From Euglena gracilis (taxonomy: Eukaryota > Euglenida > Euglenophyceae > Euglenales), in contig CP154954.1 in the NCBI GenBank assembly GCA_039621445.1, positions 7,017,425 through 7,081,424 of the forward strand: DNA of 64,000 nucleotides, given 5' to 3'. Made by a program: the position numbers and the translations under genes. The notes under the pieces were generated by a model. That model did not search any database and was not told the DNA's origin. It saw only the letters and a list, made by a program, of their open reading frames with translations. Positions within the stretch are counted from its first letter, which is position 1. Every line of letters starts with the position of its first letter. Below are positions 33,249 to 43,883 of the stretch, one piece after another.

Positions 33249-33567
33249 GGTTACCGTAGGAGGAGGTTCGATCTCGAACGTTCAAGCTCGAACCTCCTCG
33301 AACGTTTCTAAGCACCCCCTTCAAGGGGGGGCTTAAAAATGTTCGAGGACCCTCCTCGAACGACCTCGAACGACATTCGAGGAAGGTCTCGAACCTCCTT
33401 GAACGACCTCGAACGTCGTTCGAGGAGGGTCTCGAACCTCCTCGAATGACCTCGAATGACGTTCGAGGAGGGTCTCGAACCTCCTCGAACGTCGTCGAAC
33501 GACATTCGAGGAGGGACCTCGAACCTCCTCGAACGACCTCGAACTACATCTCGACCCTCCTCCTACG
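33249..33567. repeat. TCGAACCTCCTCGAACGACC array, left arm
   Basis: About 12 units of CTCGAAC(C/G)(T/A)CCTCGAACGACGTTCGAGGAGGG in mixed orientation, so the strand folds on itself extensively. Ends GTAGGAGGAGG / CCTCCTCCTAC. A second, shorter array lies at 35037-35157. Confidence 0.85.
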
Positions 33568-33599
33568 TACATGCATACAGCTTTCAACACCAACATTCT

Positions 33600-34860
33600 C
33601 GTAATCCTTTTAGGGTTAGAAAAATATTTTTCCTTACGCAGGAATGCACTCATTCAAAAGTATTTTATTCAAAAATATTCCCATACCAAGAGAATTTCTG
33701 AGGTTATTAGAAGGAATAGGGTTAGGGTTAAGATTTCATCCCCAATGGTTTGCAACCATCCTGCTCATCGTTGTTATATTTCCCTCTACAGGGTACACAG
33801 CGAACCCAAAGAGTCGCCCATGGGGGGACCCGAGCGAGGCGCCGAAGGCGCCGAGCGAGGGTCCCCCCATGTGTATTAACCCTAGTTGGGCGACTCTTTG
33901 GGGTAGCTGGTACCCAGTAGGGGGAACTTTTCCACACATTGTAAAAGAAACATATTTTTTTCTTTCGCAGAATGCACCGATTCTTCAACATTTTTTTTTC
34001 CTTCAAAAATGATCCCATACCGAGAGAATTTCTGAGGTTATTAGAAGGAATAGGGTTAGGGTTAAGATTTCATCGCGAATGGTTGCAACCATCCCGCTCT
34101 TCGTCAGTGGCAGAATTTAAAAGGTACATATTGTTGAGTTGTTTTGTAAGTTGCAAGTCCATGGTTCATTGTTCTTGATTCTGCTTGTTTTTTTTTTGTC
34201 TTTCACTGGCACGATCCGGAAGAAATTAAAGACAGGGGAAGAGAGAGAGAGGATTTTGTTTCAACTGTTTTTTTCCCCCACTGGCATTGACATGATTTGG
34301 AACACAGGAATCTTTCAGTGGCAGAATTTAAAAGGAACATATTTTTCCTTACGCAGGAATGCACTCATTCAAAAGTATTTTATTCAAAAATATTCCCATA
34401 CCGGGAGAATTTCTGAGGTTATTAGAAGGAATGGGGTTAGGGTTAAGATTTCATCCCCAATGGTTTGCAACCATCCTGCTCATCGTTGCTACATTTCCCT
34501 CTACAGGGTACACAGCGAACCCAAAGAGTCGCCCAACTAGGGTTAAAAACATGGGGGGACCCGAGCGAGGCGCCGAAGGCGCCGAGCGAGGGTCCCCCCA
34601 TGTGTATTAACCCTAGTTGGGCGACTCTTTGGGGTAGCTGGTACCCAGTAGGGGGAACTTTTCCACGCATTGTAAAAGAAACATATTTTTTCTTTCGCAG
34701 AATGCACCGATTCTTCAACATTTTTTTTTCCTTCAAAAATGATCCCATACCGAGAGAATTTCTGAGGTTATTAGGAGTAGGGTTAGGGTTAAGATTTCAT
34801 CGTGAATGGTTGCAACCATCCCGCTCATCGTCAGTGGCAAAAATTAAAAGGAACATATTT
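33600..34860. repeat. Two tandem copies of a ~720-bp unit with TTAGGG motifs
   Basis: The words CCTTACGCAGGAATGCACTC (33631, 34346), TCTTTCGCAGAATGCACCGA (33961, 34691) and GAGAATTTCTGAGGTTATTA (about 33690, 34024, 34405, 34753) show two long units, each with two half copies. All four halves contain GGGTTAGGGTTAAGATTTCA. Units also contain the palindrome GCGAGGCGCCGAAGGCGCCG. ORFs in them are repeat shadows. Confidence 0.85.
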
Positions 34861-35036
34861 TTGAGCTGTTTTGTTTGCATGTGCTCCACACCCGTACCCA
34901 AAACACCCAATCGTCACTTGAACCTGCATCGTGGAACCTGCATTGAAAGATTTCGTTTTTTTGTTTCTTGTGTTGCACCACTTGTTGTGGCGACTGTCGT
35001 TTGTTTGGTTTTCATTTCTCCTGATTGATGGATGCA

Positions 35037-35157
35037 TGTACGTAGGAGGAGGGTCTCGAACGTCCTCGAACGACCTCGAACGACATTCGAGGAGGGTCTC
35101 GAACCTCCTCGAATGTCGTTCGAGGAGGTTCGAGGAGGTTCGAGACCCTCCTCCTAC
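35037..35157. repeat. TCGAACCTCCTCGAACGACC array, right arm
   Basis: Same units as 33249-33567. Its outer junction GATGCATGTACGTAGG is the reverse complement of the inner junction of the left array. Confidence 0.85.
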
Positions 35158-35172
35158 GGACCCTCCCACTAC

Positions 35173-35514
35173 CTCCCCCCCCCCTATGTCCAATGACCCC
35201 CCCCCCCGGTCAGAGGACACCTTTTCGGAGGTTTGACCAAATTTTTGGTCCCGGCGAGAAGCGACGGGACGAAAAATTTTGCCCAAGAATTAGCCAAAAA
35301 TTTGGCCAAAAGGCCATTTTTGACACTTTCTGGACAAAAATTTGTCCAAATTGCCCAAAATTTTCGGCGCGAAGCGCCGGAAGGGAAAGGGGCATTTTTG
35401 GGTGGGTGGGGACCCGGGTACCCACCAACTTTCTTTTGACCCCATGTCCAACGACCACCCCCCCCCCCCCGGTCAGAGGACAGAGGTTACCGGTCATTGG
35501 ACATAGGGGGGGGG
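35173..35514. mobile_element. MITE family 4, copy 2
   Basis: TAC before and after the poly-C/poly-G ends with CCTATGTCCAATGACC / GGTCATTGGACATAGG. Interior CGGCGCGAAGCGCCGG. Shorter than copy 1 because one terminal repeat unit is missing on each side. Confidence 0.85.
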
Positions 35515-35564
35515 TACTGTAACCCTCCCGTCCCGGGCCGGAGGCCCCGGTATGGGTTCCGGAC

Positions 35565-36142
35565 CAGGCTGTTGCTTAAGGGATTGCAGTACCCCCCCCC
35601 CCCCCCCCCCCCCGGGGGGGCTGGACTGCAGCTAGTCCAAATTTGGCTAGTGGGTTTTCTAGCAGACCCCCCCCGGGGGGGGGTCTGCTAACAGGGCTAG
35701 CTAGTGGAAAAATTTTTCCAGTGACCGGCGCGAAGCGCCGAAAATTTTTTTTGGGACCCCCCAAAATGGCCAAAAATGCCCGTTTTTGGCCATTTTTGGG
35801 AATTTTTGGAACAAAATCAGCCAAAAACCTGTTAAAAACCTCATTTTTTTTTTTTTTTTTTTTTTTTTTTATTTTATTTTTTATTTTTTGTTTTTGTTTT
35901 TTATTTTTTTTTTTTTTTTTTTTGAGTTGCATTTTTTCCTCCGGCGCAGTTTTTTTTTTTTTTTTTTTTCCTCCGCCCGCACACAGCGCCGGAGGAAATT
36001 TTTTTTCCCAGTCCGGGGGACCCCCGGACCCCCCCCCCCCCCGGGGGGGGAGGGGGGGGGCTAGCTAGTCCACTTTTTCCAGTGTCTAGCCGATTGGCTA
36101 GCCAGTACCCCCCCCCCCCGGGGGTCCTTAAGCAAAAGCCTG
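35565..36142. mobile_element. hAT-like MITE, family 2, copy with poly-T
   Basis: CAGGCTGTTGCTTAAGG / CCTTAAGCAAAAGCCTG ends and a perfect 8-bp duplication, TTCCGGAC. Same body as 7257-7660 plus about 130 bp of nearly pure T (35844-35970). It interrupts an older family 6-like element whose right end remains at 36151-36256. Confidence 0.9.
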
Positions 36143-36150
36143 TTCCGGAC

Positions 36151-36256
36151 GATGCGCCGAAAAACGTTTTTTAGGAAATGCCCTCAGACGGGGAGGGGGG
36201 TCCCGCGCCGGGCTGGGTGGGGGACCCCCCCCTCCCCCGGAGGCCTTAAAACGAAG
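36151..36256. mobile_element. Right-end remnant of family 6 element
   Basis: GGAAATGCCCTCAGACGG... CTTAAAACGAAGCTTG matches the right half of the element at 47705-47946. The left part is displaced by the insertion at 35565. Confidence 0.6.
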
Positions 36257-36428
36257 CTTGGGCGGCCCAGGGCGGCGCGCCGGCGATCTGGGGCTTCGGC
36301 CACCCCCGGCCCGGAGGCCGTCCGTCGTTCCCCTCGCAGGCCTCGGCCCCGCAGCCGTGTGCCCCGCCCCTGGACTTCTCCCCGCATGGCAGACTGTGGC
36401 TTGGGGGACGACCCCCCAGGGCCGCTAG
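36257..36428 (+). CDS. GC-rich exon island, gene unknown
   Basis: Between two element ends lies a block of exon-like composition. The frame with highest GC3 reads GGAPAIWGFGHPRPGGRPSF and continues Pro/Ala-rich to HGRLWLGG. Another frame is open too. No family is recognised. A CAGGGCTTCTTTTTAGG element end follows at 36436. Confidence 0.3.
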
Positions 36429-36506
36429 CCCCAGAGCAGGGCTTCTTTTTAGGGGGGGGGGCTTCCAGGAGAGGAAGGCCACAGCCAACTTGTGGGTAAT
36501 TTAACC

Positions 36507-36698
36507 TCACTCTGATGACACCCCATGATCAGTACCTCCGTCTGGATGGTTGGTGCAGATGATCCATTTGACTTGACCATTGCCATTTTCACCTTGTAGC
36601 TTTCTACTTAAAAATGCCACAGGGTGTAATTCTTTTGCTGCGTTATGCTGGCTTAAAACACCATCTGCAGCATAATCGCTGTTATCCACTTCTAGCAC
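36507..36698 (-). pseudogene. Ty3/gypsy retrotransposon RNase H fragment
   Basis: The minus strand reads LEVDNSDYAADGVLSQHNAA then KELHPVAFLSRKL. This is the start of a Ty3/gypsy RNase H domain (DASD.A.GAVLSQ....HPVA(F/Y)(L/F)S(R/K)KL); the first catalytic Asp is in VDNSD. After SRKL the sequence decays (no Y.v.EkE.LA motif) and reverse transcriptase is absent, so this is a dead fragment on the opposite strand to all genes. Confidence 0.75.
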
Positions 36699-37112
36699 AA
36701 AGGTGATCGCCCAGACGCCCCAAAAGGAAAGACTCCTATTTTTTGGGGTTCACACAAAGGCCGCCTTTCTTGCCAGTTGGTGCGGAGCCTCAGCCACTTC
36801 ATTGATTTGCCTATGTTTTTTCCCCCCATGCAACGAGCAAGGCTTTGCCCCAAGCGTGGGCCTAACGGCCCCTCCCGCAGCTGAGGTGGGGAGGGAGGAC
36901 ATTTCATCTTTGGCTGCACTCCTTCCAACGTGACCGCAGGGCGGAGGGTTTCGGTCAATGGCCCAGGTATTGATTTTGGAGCCCAGCGCCGGAAATTTCT
37001 GCCCCTCTCAGGGGGTCCCATGGCACCCTGGCTGGGGGGCTGGGTGGATGGGCCGACCCCCTGTCTTCTTGTAAGAAGCCTGCCTGGGGGGTGGGGGGGT
37101 CGAAGGAAGAGG

Positions 37113-37251
37113 CCCTGCTGCGGAGGTCGAGGCGTGGCTCGGCTCGTGCCTTGCCGGGCTGGCCTCGCAGCTCGCCCTCTGCCTCGCCGAAACCGGGGCG
37201 GAGGTGGACGGGTTTGGAGAGCCGCCCAAACCGCCCGGGCTGTTCTTCTAA
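37113..37251 (+). CDS. Terminal exon of unknown gene
   Basis: The GC3-rich frame reads GPAAEVEAWLGSCLAGLASQ, then LALCLAETGAEVDGFGEPPK and ends PPGLFF with TAA at 37249-37251. It is helical and amphipathic, followed by a Pro-rich tail. A transposon-like end (CTTGTAAGAAGCCTG) lies just upstream at about 37070. Partner exons are not identified. Confidence 0.35.
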
Positions 37252-38581
37252 GTGGCGGTGGCAGTTTCCCTTCCCAAGAGTGCAACCCAAACAGCACTGA
37301 ATGACTGATGTGTAGTTATTTTGTTTAAACCTGGTGCCCCACAGGGGGGGAAGGTGGCTGGCTACCCCCCCCCCCAGGGATGAGGTTGGGCCAGGTTGCC
37401 TCCTCGGAGGGGAGTGTTTCGCTTTTTCTTTGGACCCAAAATTGACCCCCCCCCCAACAGGGTTCCACCAAGCCCCCCCCCCCCCATGTGGGACCTCTAG
37501 GGGGTGGGTGGGTGAGCCGACCTCCCCTCCCCCCAGGTCCTAAAAAACCCCAGTCAGGGAACGATATTTTTTTAGGCATTGACACATGAACACACTTTTT
37601 TAAAAAAAAATGAATCAGACGCTCTCACCAGGGATTTCCACAGCTTCCCAGGCAGGGGGAGGGTTAACAAAATGGACAAGCAAAAGGCACCGGGTCAGCA
37701 AAACGTTAACATTTTCAATGCTTGTGTAAGGTGTCAGATAAGAATATTGTTGCGGAAACTGTGGTGTCGGCCTTTACTGGGCCCCTCCCGGGGGGGGGGG
37801 GGGGCAGTAGTTGCAGTAGTTACTAGGGAGGTCCACCTTCTTAAACGACAGCTGATGGGGTCTCAACGGCACCTTTTCAGTGTTCTCCGTTGTTTTTTGG
37901 GGCAGGGTTAGGGTTACAGCTATCGTTCCAAAGGGGATCCGGGTTAGGGTTAGGCCAAAAGTTAGGGAGTTAGGCCGAAATCAGGCCGTAATTCCTGCCT
38001 AAATTGGCCTAATTTGGCTGCCCAATTGGCCAAATTTAGGCCAAGAGGCCTAAATCCTAACCCTAACCCTAACCCAAACCCTAACTCTAACCCTATCCCT
38101 TTCAATAAACCCAAACCCGGAAGCCTGGGAACAATAGTAGGCCTTCCTTACTGCGCATTTGTCTGGGACATCTCCGGCGGGGAGGGCAAAAACGCAGGCG
38201 GATGGGGGGGGTCTATCTTCTTAACCGTGGGGGGTCCGAACCCCCCCCCCCTGTTTAACTGCTGCCCCGCCCCAGTGGGAGGCCAGTAGGAAAGGCTGCA
38301 ATTGTGGAAAACACAGCCATTTATACTGGCCTGTCATGCAAATTCCTTCAGGGGTCGGCATGAATGGATCCGTATGTCCATTTTAAGGTCCAAAAAACAT
38401 TCAATCACAGTTTTGTTTGTCTCTTTTTTCTGCACCCCTGCAAACACTGTCTGTGTCTCATCAAAGAAGTCTTCTATTTGCGCATATTTTCAGAATTGGA
38501 AAATGTGCCAAATCCTGCCCCCCCCCCCCCCCTTTATACCCACCCCTCATTTTCACCAACCTCCCTTCGGAAATAACACAG
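37252..38581. other. Spacer with telomere-like repeat block
   Basis: 37905-38110 contains GGGTTAGGGTTAGG, then GGCCTAAATT-type palindromes, then CCTAACCCTAACCCTAACCC, an interstitial TTAGGG-like hairpin. No coding block supported; 38510-38535 is a C run. Confidence 0.5.
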
Positions 38582-38740
38582 CGGACAATCCAAGTTCCAA
38601 CTGAGTCAGAGGCCACATCGAAAAGGAAGGCAAAGCCTGAAGAACCCGGAGACTGACAAACAGGAGCTTTCAGGCTCCAGCCCTACCGTTGAAATCCCTG
38701 AAGATGTGCCTGGGGGGTCCAAAGCAAAAAAAACGAGGCG
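38582..38740 (+). CDS. Lys/Arg-rich exon candidate
   Basis: AAATAACACAG precedes an open frame, QLSQRPHRKGRQSLKNPETD, then VEIPEDVPGGSKAKKTRRKR, ending at an excellent donor, GTACGT. It resembles the Lys-rich exon at 526-635, which also ends at GTACG. The first half is open in another frame as well. Confidence 0.4.
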
Positions 38741-38772
38741 AAAACGGTACGTTTGCAGACTAACCTAAGGCC

Positions 38773-38978
38773 ATGGTGCAGTTTGTGGCTGTGGCGGTGC
38801 AGCCCCCCCGCAGGGCGGCCCGCCGGGGGACGGACCTCCCCGCGCAGCTGCGGCGGCTGGCCGCCGTGGTCCGCGCGGCGGAGGCGCGGCTGCGGCGGCT
38901 GGCGGCGGTGGCGGAGGCCCCGCCGGGGGGACCCCTGCGGCAGCACCGGCGCAAGGGGCCGCCCCAACCCCTGCTGAT
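38773..38978 (+). CDS. Arg/Leu-rich coiled-coil-like exon
   Basis: ATG in GGCCATGGTG context, then VQFVAVAVQPPRRAARRGTD and DLPAQLRRLAAVVRAAEARL with RLAAVAEAPP following. GC3 is near total and the Leu/Arg spacing suggests an amphipathic helix. It ends near ...LLMG|GCCACA. It may be a first exon or continue the exon ending at 38740. No family recognised. Confidence 0.35.
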
Positions 38979-39247
38979 GGGGCCACATACAACTTTTTTT
39001 TTGCTGTGTCCATTTCCACTCGGTACCTCCAAACAGGGCGTCGGGAGCACACCCAGTGACGTCACATTTTCTTTTCGGCATTGGCAAGGCTCCCTCGCCT
39101 CTGGCGGCGCTTTGGCTGCGCCAACCACGTTGCAGACGGAGTCGGCTTGCCACGTTGGCCATCCAGGGCTGCTGGGCTTTCCCAAACCACCGAGAGGAAC
39201 GTGCGGATGGGACGGCTGTGGTTGTTATTGCCAAACGCTGGTCTATT

Positions 39248-39659
39248 CCCCCCCCCCCCCCTATGTCCAACGACCCCCCTATGTCCAACGACCACCCCCC
39301 CGGTCAGAGGACACCTTTTTGGAGGTTTGGCGAAAATTTTGGTCCCGGCGCGAAGCGCCGGGCCGAAAATTTTTGTGCCCCAAATGGGTCAAAAATTGGC
39401 CAAAATGCCATTTTTGGCACTTTTTGGACAAAAATTTGTCAAAATTGCCCAGAATTTTTGGCGCAAAGCGCTGGAAGGGAAAATTTGACCTTATTTGGGG
39501 GGTGGGGTCCCGATTACCCGCCAACATTTTTTTTGACCCCTTGTCCAACGACCACCCCCCCCGGTCAGAGGACACCTTTTTGGTCACTACCCTATGTCCA
39601 ACGACCACCCCCCCGGTCGGAGGACAGAGGTTACTGGTCGTTGGACATAGGGGGGAGGG
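39248..39659. mobile_element. MITE family 4, copy 3
   Basis: CCTATGTCCAACGACC at the left, GGTCGTTGGACATAGG at the right, with C and G runs. Interior CCCGGCGCGAAGCGCCGGG and CCAAAATGCCATTTTTGGC. Flanks are TAT/TAA. Confidence 0.85.
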
Positions 39660-39675
39660 TAAGCACTCTCCCTAC

Positions 39676-39976
39676 CCCCCCCCCCGGGAAACTGTCATGC
39701 CCGAGAACCTGTCAGGCTCCCGACCGGGAAACTGTCAGGGTCCCCGGTACCGGCCAACCTGTCAGTATAGGAAGTTGTCAGGATCCCCGGTGCCAGCCAA
39801 CCTGTCAGGGTCATTTTTCATTGACTTTCCCTTGAAATGCCCTACCCGGGAAACTGTCAGGGTCCCGCCCGGGAAACTGTCAGGGTCCCCAGTACCGGCC
39901 AACCTGTCAGTATAGGAAGTTGTCAGGGTCCCCGGTACTGGCCAACCTGTCAGGTGACAGTTTCCCGGGGGGGGGG
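39676..39976. repeat. Family 5 repeat, long copy
   Basis: CCTAC before the C run, TAGG after the G run. Eight or so GGGAAACTGTCAGGGTCC / ACCGGCCAACCTGTCAGTAT units in one direction, closed by GTGACAGTTTCCCGGG. Confidence 0.8.
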
Positions 39977-40458
39977 TAGGTATCCCCCCCACAGGAAACT
40001 TCCTCTACCCTCTCTACCACTGCCAACTTGTACAGTTTTTTTTTTGCATTTTTTTGCTCGGATATTTTTTCGGCTTGAAAAAATTCCACATGTCATTATT
40101 ATGTCATTTTTGACTTTTTGGTCAACAAATTCCATAATTTTGGAATCATGTTGTTCCAAAAATCTAGTCAAAATACATCAAAGTACAGTTGTATGACGGA
40201 AACGTGAAGGAGCACTTGAAGGAGTTTCCATGCATCGAGCATTTTTGTGATTTTTTTTCTGTCACATTTTCCGAGGGTCTGTGCTGTGCTGTCCCCCTTC
40301 CCTGTTAAGAAGTGGAACACCGACCGCTGGCATTTTTTCCCCTCCCAAAATAAACGCAACGTTTGCACCCGAAAGACAATGATCAGTTCGGCCTCTCAGC
40401 TTGTGAATTCATCCCAAGTTGAGTTCCCAGTGCGGCTGGAAATAACAAACGACCGAAG
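39977..40458. other. Spacer, no gene recognised
   Basis: AT-rich with T runs; nothing supported. Confidence 0.4.
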
Positions 40459-41103
40459 TTGGCAAAGGAATGTGTGCACTGCAGGAGAATTTCCACCCAA
40501 TCGGATTTCGATTGTGGATGTTTAGATCAAAATCCAACACTAATCGCAATTCCGAAAACGGAATTCTCCCCCAATGATACACTTGGTTGTAGCCCGCAAT
40601 GCGCGGAGATACACCGAGTACTCCAACAACGCGGATTAGCCTCGTTGTTTGGAAACGCGAAAAGCGTCATTCCTAATCACAATCGCAATTACACTTGGTA
40701 CGGATTTGATGCGGAATGGGGAAAACCCCAACCTGTCCAAACTCCCTTGGGATTAACCCTTGAGGTAGTGGAAGACAGCCCGCATGTTTGTGGATCCATT
40801 CATTGTGTTTCTTCACTCCAACCCGGAAATCGGGTGCATGAATACGCGAAACGCGTATGGAATGCTTTCAATTTTGGTCAATGTCGCATTTTGGAACGAT
40901 GGTTTTCCAAAATCGCGTCATTGGCTGATTCCTTTGATTTGGCATTGGAAATCGATGTCTTTTCATCGAAAGCGCATGCCCGTTTGCCACGTCATTGGTC
41001 ACACCACTCCAACGCATTTGATAAATTTTGGGGTGATACGGTGTTATGGGCACAACTGTGGCATGATTATTTTTTCCACGTTTTTTTATCCGTCGGTTTT
41101 TGA
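40459..41103 (+). CDS. 214-codon ORF, possible DIRS-like retroelement remnant
   Basis: Intact from ATG to TGA with balanced, AT-richer codons unlike the channel exons. It starts with Cys pairs (ECVHCRR...CGC). Its C-terminal part reads LALEIDVFSSKAHARLPRHW, then AFDKFWGDTVLWAQLWHDYF. This resembles the tail after RNase H in DIRS-like and related algal retroelements (..DLFAS..NA.LP.....DAF...W....LWANPP.....). Reverse transcriptase itself is not visible. An unrelated host exon is possible. Confidence 0.4.
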   Translation: MAKECVHCRRISTQSDFDCGCLDQNPTLIAIPKTEFSPNDTLGCSPQCAEIHRVLQQRGLASLFGNAKSVIPNHNRNYTWYGFDAEWGKPQPVQTPLGLTLEVVEDSPHVCGSIHCVSSLQPGNRVHEYAKRVWNAFNFGQCRILERWFSKIASLADSFDLALEIDVFSSKAHARLPRHWSHHSNAFDKFWGDTVLWAQLWHDYFFHVFLSVGF

Positions 41104-42229
41104 CGCCAAGTTGGATTTGGAATGCCTTTCTGGAATTATGTGCTGACATTTTTATCTCTTGAGGCATTGCAGCTTGGGCAATTTCCATAGACCCTGTCCC
41201 CACGATCAGCATCCTGATCCACAGCCCAGCAACGCGGGCAGGCCAGACGATACCCATCCTGTTGCATATTGGGTGCGGGGGGCGGGCTGTCCAAAACCTC
41301 ATGGGTGTAAGTGGCGAGTGTGGGATGGGGGGTCCGACGACCATATTCCCATTTATCCAGGTCGCTTTTTCAAATCAGATTTTTTCCTTCAGATTGCCAT
41401 TTTGTGTGTGGGGGGGGGCTTCTCCTCATTCAGCCCTGGGTATCAAATGGTTCAGGGCCTCAGAAGGTGTGGATGTGGTGAATACCCGAGAAATTAGAGA
41501 TGATTGGATGTTGGAATGGACGATGCTGCCAGTTTGGAATGGGTCAACTACCTCCATGTTTTCAGTAGTGGTTTCCAATCACATTCCATCGCCCCGGCCT
41601 GAAATCAACAGTGCAGAACATCCCCCTGCCAGACACCCCGCTCTCCCGGCCAGTCTGTGACTGGAGAGTCTCCCCTCCACTTGGGTTTCATGGCCTGTCA
41701 CTTCTTCTGCACACCATGTGTCGCCCCCATATAGTGAGGTGAGCACCACCTGGCATGTGGTTCACATCATACCATTGCCTGTGTGTGTCCGACCCCCCAA
41801 CTAATTTGTTTTTCTGGCTCTGTCCCAACCGCAAAACAATTTTTTGTTGTTTTGCTCCACCTTCATCGATTCATTTAACACCTTTGGGGTATGCCGCGTG
41901 TCAGATGTTGGCCTTACCGAAGGCCGAGCCAGGAATTTTTTTCAAGGGGTTTCGGCCGATTTTGGCTGGATTTTGGGTGGGTGGGTGTTTGTTGGGTGTG
42001 GTTGACCCGGGGGGGTGGGGTATTTCAAAAACTTGGCTGGGTTGGTATGGGCCCGGGAAAAGTGCCCCCCAGGGGGTTCCTTTTTTTTGGCAGGGGTCGC
42101 AAAGTGAATCCATGCTTTGGACTACGCACCCCCATTTTCCTTGTTTCGCCTGGCAGGACGGCCTTCCTTCATGATGGGGGTTGGTGGGAGGGATTTTGGA
42201 ACCCTGGGGGGGGGGGGCGTTCAGATGGG
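41104..42229. other. Spacer, no gene recognised
   Basis: Mixed composition. Open frames are short and lack GC3 bias. A GGGTGGGTGGGTGTTTG tract lies near 41980. Confidence 0.35.
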
Positions 42230-42390
42230 TGCGCCGTTCGGTGGGTCGGGGGCTGCCGGCCTCCCCGGCGGTTGCACGCGCCGCCGCTGACGCCGCTGGG
42301 CGGGGCTGCCGCGCCGCCCCCCTTCCCTGGCCGGTGCGGTGCGGCGCGTCCTGGCTGGCTGCGTGCCGGGCGAGGGACCACACCAATAAT
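42230..42390 (+). other. GC-rich exon-like island
   Basis: About 75% GC and open in two + frames (LHAPPLTPLGGAAAPPPFPG or VARAAADAAGRGCRAAPLPW). It has the composition of an exon but neither frame nor splice sites can be fixed. Confidence 0.25.
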
Positions 42391-43112
42391 GCACGGGCCC
42401 CATGCTTGCCACCTGTTTGACCAATTCCTGCTTCCCAATTCCAAATAGGGAGATAAGGTAAGCCCCCCCCCCCCCTCCATGCCGCTGGGGACACTGTCGC
42501 CAGACAAGTTGGCCAGCACCGCAAGCACAGACAGCTTCCCGTGGCCTGATAGTCTCAAATTGGTTATCGAGCTTGGGAAGGGGGGCGTCCTTGATGGGGG
42601 AGAAAATCGACTGGAGGGGAAGCCATTTTGGTTGTTGAGGCAGGTGTTTGGGGGGGGTCCTGACCCCCCCCTCCGGGTAAGGTGGTACCACTGGTGGGGC
42701 GGTCCGAAACCCTCTAGACGTTGGTAGAGGCCTGAGAGGGAGTCCGGACAACTCCCCCTTGGCAGGCTCCAAAATCACTGAGAAGTATTTGGGGAATCTG
42801 CATGCCGGGAAGTTCAAAATGTTTTTTTTTTCTTTTGGTCACAATGCACAGGTTTTCATGTTTCGGTGTTTTCCACATTAATTTAAAATCAATAAAATCG
42901 AAACACTTTGTATTTATTTTCAAGAAAAACAGTTTTCCACATTTTGTGGCTTGGCATCAGGCCATTTGACTGGTCACAGGTATGAAGATTTTCTAGGTCC
43001 CTGATGGGTTTGACACCCCACCCCCACTTTTGGGGATTCCCATGCATCCCTGAACACCCAGAATCCTAAGTAGAATGGTGTTCTGGTAAGGAGCAGCCTG
43101 GTGTAAGGACTG
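42391..43112. other. Spacer, no gene recognised
   Basis: C run at 42461-42476 and AT-rich sequence from 42800; nothing coding supported. Confidence 0.35.
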
Positions 43113-43628
43113 CAGGGTTTTTTTTTCCAGTCTTGGACCACTGGGGGGGTGGGTGGGTCCGGCCGGGCCCCCCCCCCCCCCGGGTCTACTCTACTTAGTG
43201 GGATCTACTTTTCGGCTCCAAAGGCGCCGATTTTTTTTTGAAAAGGTGCTAATTTTTGCATTTCGCGATTTGTGGCCTTTTTGGGGAAAAGTGGGTTGGG
43301 TCCAGGGGTTTTTTTTTAGCCTTGGACCCCCCCCCCCCCCGGGGGGTGGGGTAGGGGCTGGTGGGTATATCTTTTTCGGCGCCGAAGGCGCCGAAAATTT
43401 TGAAAAGGTGCTATTTTTAGCATTTTTGGGCAAAAGTGGGTGGGTCCCCCGGGACCCCCCCCCCCTCCCCCCGGGGGGGCCCCACCCCTGGGGGTGGGTG
43501 GGTGGGTGCCGACCTTCTCCCCCCCCCCCACCCCTGGTTGGGTCCCCGGGACCCCCCCTCCCGCAGGGGGCCCCCCAGGGGGTGGGTGGGGGGGACCCCC
43601 CTCCCCCCGGTCTTAAAAATAAACCCTG
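43113..43628. mobile_element. hAT-like element, family 7 (CAGGGTTT...AAACCCTG)
   Basis: CAGGGTTTTTTTTTCCAG and CTTAAAAATAAACCCTG ends with AAGGACTG / AAGGGCTG flanks (7 of 8). The body is internally duplicated: TTTTTTTTCCAGTCTTGGACC (43120) and TTTTTTTTAGCCTTGGACC (43305) each begin a unit with TTCGGC(G/T)CC.AAGGCGCCGA and GAAAAGGTGCTA. Confidence 0.8.
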
Positions 43629-43789
43629 AAGGGCTGCCACAATTATCGATCATTTCTCTTGTATCGCATACCCAGCAAAATGGTTCTCCAATGTTGAGCA
43701 AGTAAAAAATGATTTCCAAAACTTCAGTGTATCTGCCTAGTCTAACAAGGCTGTGACAAAGAGGCTTTTTTTCTGCATCTCTGTGCGCG

Positions 43790-43850
43790 TGTGTGTGCGC
43801 ATGCGCCCGCACACGTGTGCGTGTGCGAACATGTGTCTTTCTGTGACTGT
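43790..43850. repeat. (GT/GC)n alternating tract
   Basis: GCGTGTGTGTGCGCATGCGC... directly before the exon at 43884. Confidence 0.85.
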
Positions 43851-43883
43851 GTGTGCGTCGTTTCCTCACCGCACCCTGCTCAG

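Noticed and set aside
34139-35028. Repeated ORFs (about 100-190 codons) in the 33.6-34.9 kb units
   Set aside because: They follow the tandem repeat, lack codon bias and are open in several frames.
35786-36068. ORFs of nearly pure Phe
   Set aside because: Translation of the poly-T tract in the family 2 element.
37905-38110. Chromosome end
   Set aside because: Telomere-like repeats are short, present in both orientations and flanked by ordinary sequence, so this is interstitial.
38773-39915. Single 380-codon ORF running through 39.0-39.9 kb
   Set aside because: Only the first ~200 bp have coding composition; the rest crosses a MITE and a family 5 repeat.
42621-42631. AGCCATTTTGG, similar to part of a dinoflagellate spliced leader
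   Set aside because: Only 11 bases match and the following bases do not; CCATTTTGGC-like words are common in these repeats.
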